From: Closterium sp. NIES-65
Taxonomy: Eukaryota > Streptophyta > Zygnematophyceae > Desmidiales > Closteriaceae
Assembly (NCBI GenBank): GCA_948144175.1
Contig: CANXME010000053.1
Span: 186,001-250,000, forward strand
DNA: 64,000 bases
Direction of reading: 5' to 3'
In this document: positions 62,581 to 64,000 of the stretch, piece after piece
Layout: each line of letters opens with the position of its first letter
Position numbering within the stretch: the stretch's first letter is position 1
Translations under genes and position numbers: made by a program
Notes under the pieces: model-generated
Told to the model about the DNA's origin: nothing
Seen by the model: the letters and a program-made list of their open reading frames with translations, nothing else
Database searches by the model: none

Positions 62581-63323
62581 TCAACAATAAGCACTTACAA
62601 GAACAGAGAAAAATTCTCCCTTCACAAGAGTTAAGAAACAATAAGCATAAACATTTCGAATTTCAAACACATGACAAGTATAGACTCACGAGAGAAAAGC
62701 TTCAGACAGGCCCAGGTTTTGGCGCTCACGGTGAGATTCAACTGTCACCGAAACCGCTCCGTCCACTGCAAGGATCCGCTCCAAATGGCGGTCGGATGCA
62801 TTTACTCGTAATGTCCTACAAAGACTTCTACAACTTGCTTACCGATTCGACGAGGCCTTTGTTCCAGGCCGCCAACACCCACAAATTGGCCTCCCGCTCA
62901 TGTATCGGTAACGAAGATCGGCCGTGTCTGTATAGTCACTGCAGAAGCGGTGCATCATTCAAAAGGGTGCTGGTTCGGGAGGCACATGAGGAGCTAGAGG
63001 AGCAAGAGAAGCAAGATCTTACAGTGGGGCAGGAGTGGCTAGTGGTGCTAGACGCGGAGATGCTGTTGGGCTCTGCCATGCCTAGAAATCAAAAGAATCG
63101 AGTGCCGATGAATGGGTGCCTGGAAAGCCCCCAATGGCCTAGCAAGGCCAAACGAGAACAGAAAAACCGAAGAGAGACGAGAATGAAGCTGGTTCAAAAC
63201 CCTTGCTCGAGACCCCTCCAACTTTGCAGTCTAGGTTCCTCTACAGCGAACGGTGCCCTGAGGCTAAGATCACCCGCAGAGGAACTGAGGTGGGCTTTTA
63301 GCCTCATTGGCGGGGAGAAGTAG
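62307..63323 (+). CDS. Unrecognised 338-codon open frame
   Basis: ATG at 62307. The first third overlaps the GTCGAC leader and reads Pro/Ser/Arg-rich sequence typical of translated leader. From about residue 95 the sequence is different (HFEFQTHDKYRLTREKLQ, MSYKDFYNLLTDSTRPLFQAANTHKLASRSC, REAHEELEEQEKQDLTVGQEWLVVLDAEMLLG, a basic tail). I recognise no domain, see no signal peptide or membrane segment, and found no other copy in the window. It could be a chance frame across an unidentified element. Confidence 0.2.
   Translation: MDPSVNQLGQLLLSNPPSSTAPRQFRPPSSTSLSKWAVGSRRRRGHCGQLQVDQLHRPARVDLCGQSATPPAHPSTKLASPKQGRGQRSILVNNKHLQEQRKILPSQELRNNKHKHFEFQTHDKYRLTREKLQTGPGFGAHGEIQLSPKPLRPLQGSAPNGGRMHLLVMSYKDFYNLLTDSTRPLFQAANTHKLASRSCIGNEDRPCLYSHCRSGASFKRVLVREAHEELEEQEKQDLTVGQEWLVVLDAEMLLGSAMPRNQKNRVPMNGCLESPQWPSKAKREQKNRRETRMKLVQNPCSRPLQLCSLGSSTANGALRLRSPAEELRWAFSLIGGEK
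62581..63303. other. Unassigned segment between gypsy leader and element D
   Basis: About 720 bp unique in the window, AT-richer at its left (AACAATAAGCATAAACATTTCG) and ordinary composition elsewhere. It is covered by the unrecognised open frame. It could be the inner part of the gypsy copy 3 element or a separate insertion into element D. Confidence 0.4.
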
Positions 63324-64000
63324 CTGCCTTGAACTCAAGCCAAAACTGCGTGTCCTCTAGGATGTCATGGCCAAGAGCAGACTCACTGCCTGCGGACAGA
63401 GTACGGGTAGGGAGAGCAGCCACCATGCGGGTGGCGTAGTCAAGGCGCTGGGTGGCAGCAAAGTCAATGACAATGGCAACAAGAGCCGAGACAGGTGACG
63501 GATAGGCAGTGGTGTCCGTGACAAGAGAGGCAAGAACATGTGAGACAACATGTCGAGCAGTACGGTAGTAATCAGTAATAGGGTGAGAGGAGGCTGTAAG
63601 TGACGACACAGGAGGTGACGCGAGAACAGAATGAGGCAGAGAACGAGGAGGACTAGCACAAAGCAAGACCGAACGGAGGTCACTAAGTGGAGAAGAGGCA
63701 CGAGCACCCGGGGGAGAATGGGTGGTCTAAGTGTGCAGGACAACAGGAGGAGGCAGTTGTGAACGAGAAATAGAGAAATCTGTCGGAAACGAGTCTGGAG
63801 GAGGAAACGTAGGACCGTAAGTAGGCCGAGACAGTGCACGGTCAAGAGGAGAGGAAGGAAGGCCAAGGGTCTGAAGACCACTCACAGGTTGGGACAACCA
63901 TTGTAACAGTGGCTGCTGCGATGTCTATGGCTTCTGCTGTTGCTTCTGATGCTCCAGCTGCTCCTACGCCAAACGCCCCTGCTCCTCCTGCTCCAGCTGC
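63304..64000 (-). pseudogene. Copia element D (short-LTR family) linker, leaves the window
   Basis: Minus strand from the right edge: Gly/Ala-rich linker (AGAGGAGAFGVGAAGASEATAEA), then PSPLDRALSRPTYG, SISRSQLPPPVVLHT, a TAG, SDLRSVLLCASPPRSLPHSV, PITDYYRTARHVVSHVLASLVTDTTAYPSPVSALVAIVIDFAATQRLDYATRMVA and SALGHDILEDTQFWLEFKAA. It is the same linker as in element C (56996-57545) but clearly diverged. It breaks off at 63304 close to the point where element C is interrupted by gypsy sequence. Confidence 0.7.

Noticed and set aside
1-64000. tRNA, rRNA or host protein genes
   Set aside because: No cloverleaf, rRNA motif or recognisable cellular protein was found by eye; a covariance or profile search could still find a short one.

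Overview
The window is repeat-dominated eukaryotic nuclear DNA. I find no host gene I can defend, no rRNA, tRNA or CRISPR array. Retroelement primer-binding sites match the plant-type initiator tRNA-Met site (TGGTATCAGAGC) and most coding remnants are Ty1/copia, so the source is a plant or streptophyte alga. Several copia proteins resemble, from memory and unverified, those abundant in charophyte algae such as Chara; this is inference only.

Layout. 1-16.9 kb is a graveyard of nested transposons: a minus-strand copia element whose 5' LTR ends at 2122; a decayed minus-strand Ty3/gypsy pol with its leader and LTR (2276-4010); a chimeric plus-strand copia (4011-6936) whose LTR is split by a short-LTR insertion with a perfect 5-bp target duplication; a LINE with zinc-finger domain and 31-nt poly(A) (8181-11114); a copia with an internal 0.9-kb tandem duplication (11115-15638); and a gypsy gag/protease fragment (15639-16918). 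16981-45402 is one satellite domain, about 19.6 kb of a 34-bp nearly palindromic monomer, broken by four LTR copies of the first copia family and one almost complete copia (29202-35359). It includes an apparently exact 2,132-bp tandem duplication, and the LTR copies have been amplified together with the satellite as higher-order units. 45402-64000 is again nested transposons: two minus-strand copias joined LTR to LTR (45402-52392), the second split by a solo LTR in the opposite sense; a short-LTR copia 3' end; a pogo/Tigger-like DNA transposase remnant (53240-54264); a full 7.36-kb short-LTR copia with an open gag frame (54265-61625); a gypsy LTR/leader fragment; and the start of another copia leaving the right edge.

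Every element is damaged by stops (mostly TAG), frameshifts or deletions, so none looks autonomous. The strongest candidates for something new are the quasi-palindromic satellite and its capture of an LTR into a higher-order repeat. The many long apparent reading frames in the satellite are an arithmetic effect of a 34-bp unit and are not annotated as genes.
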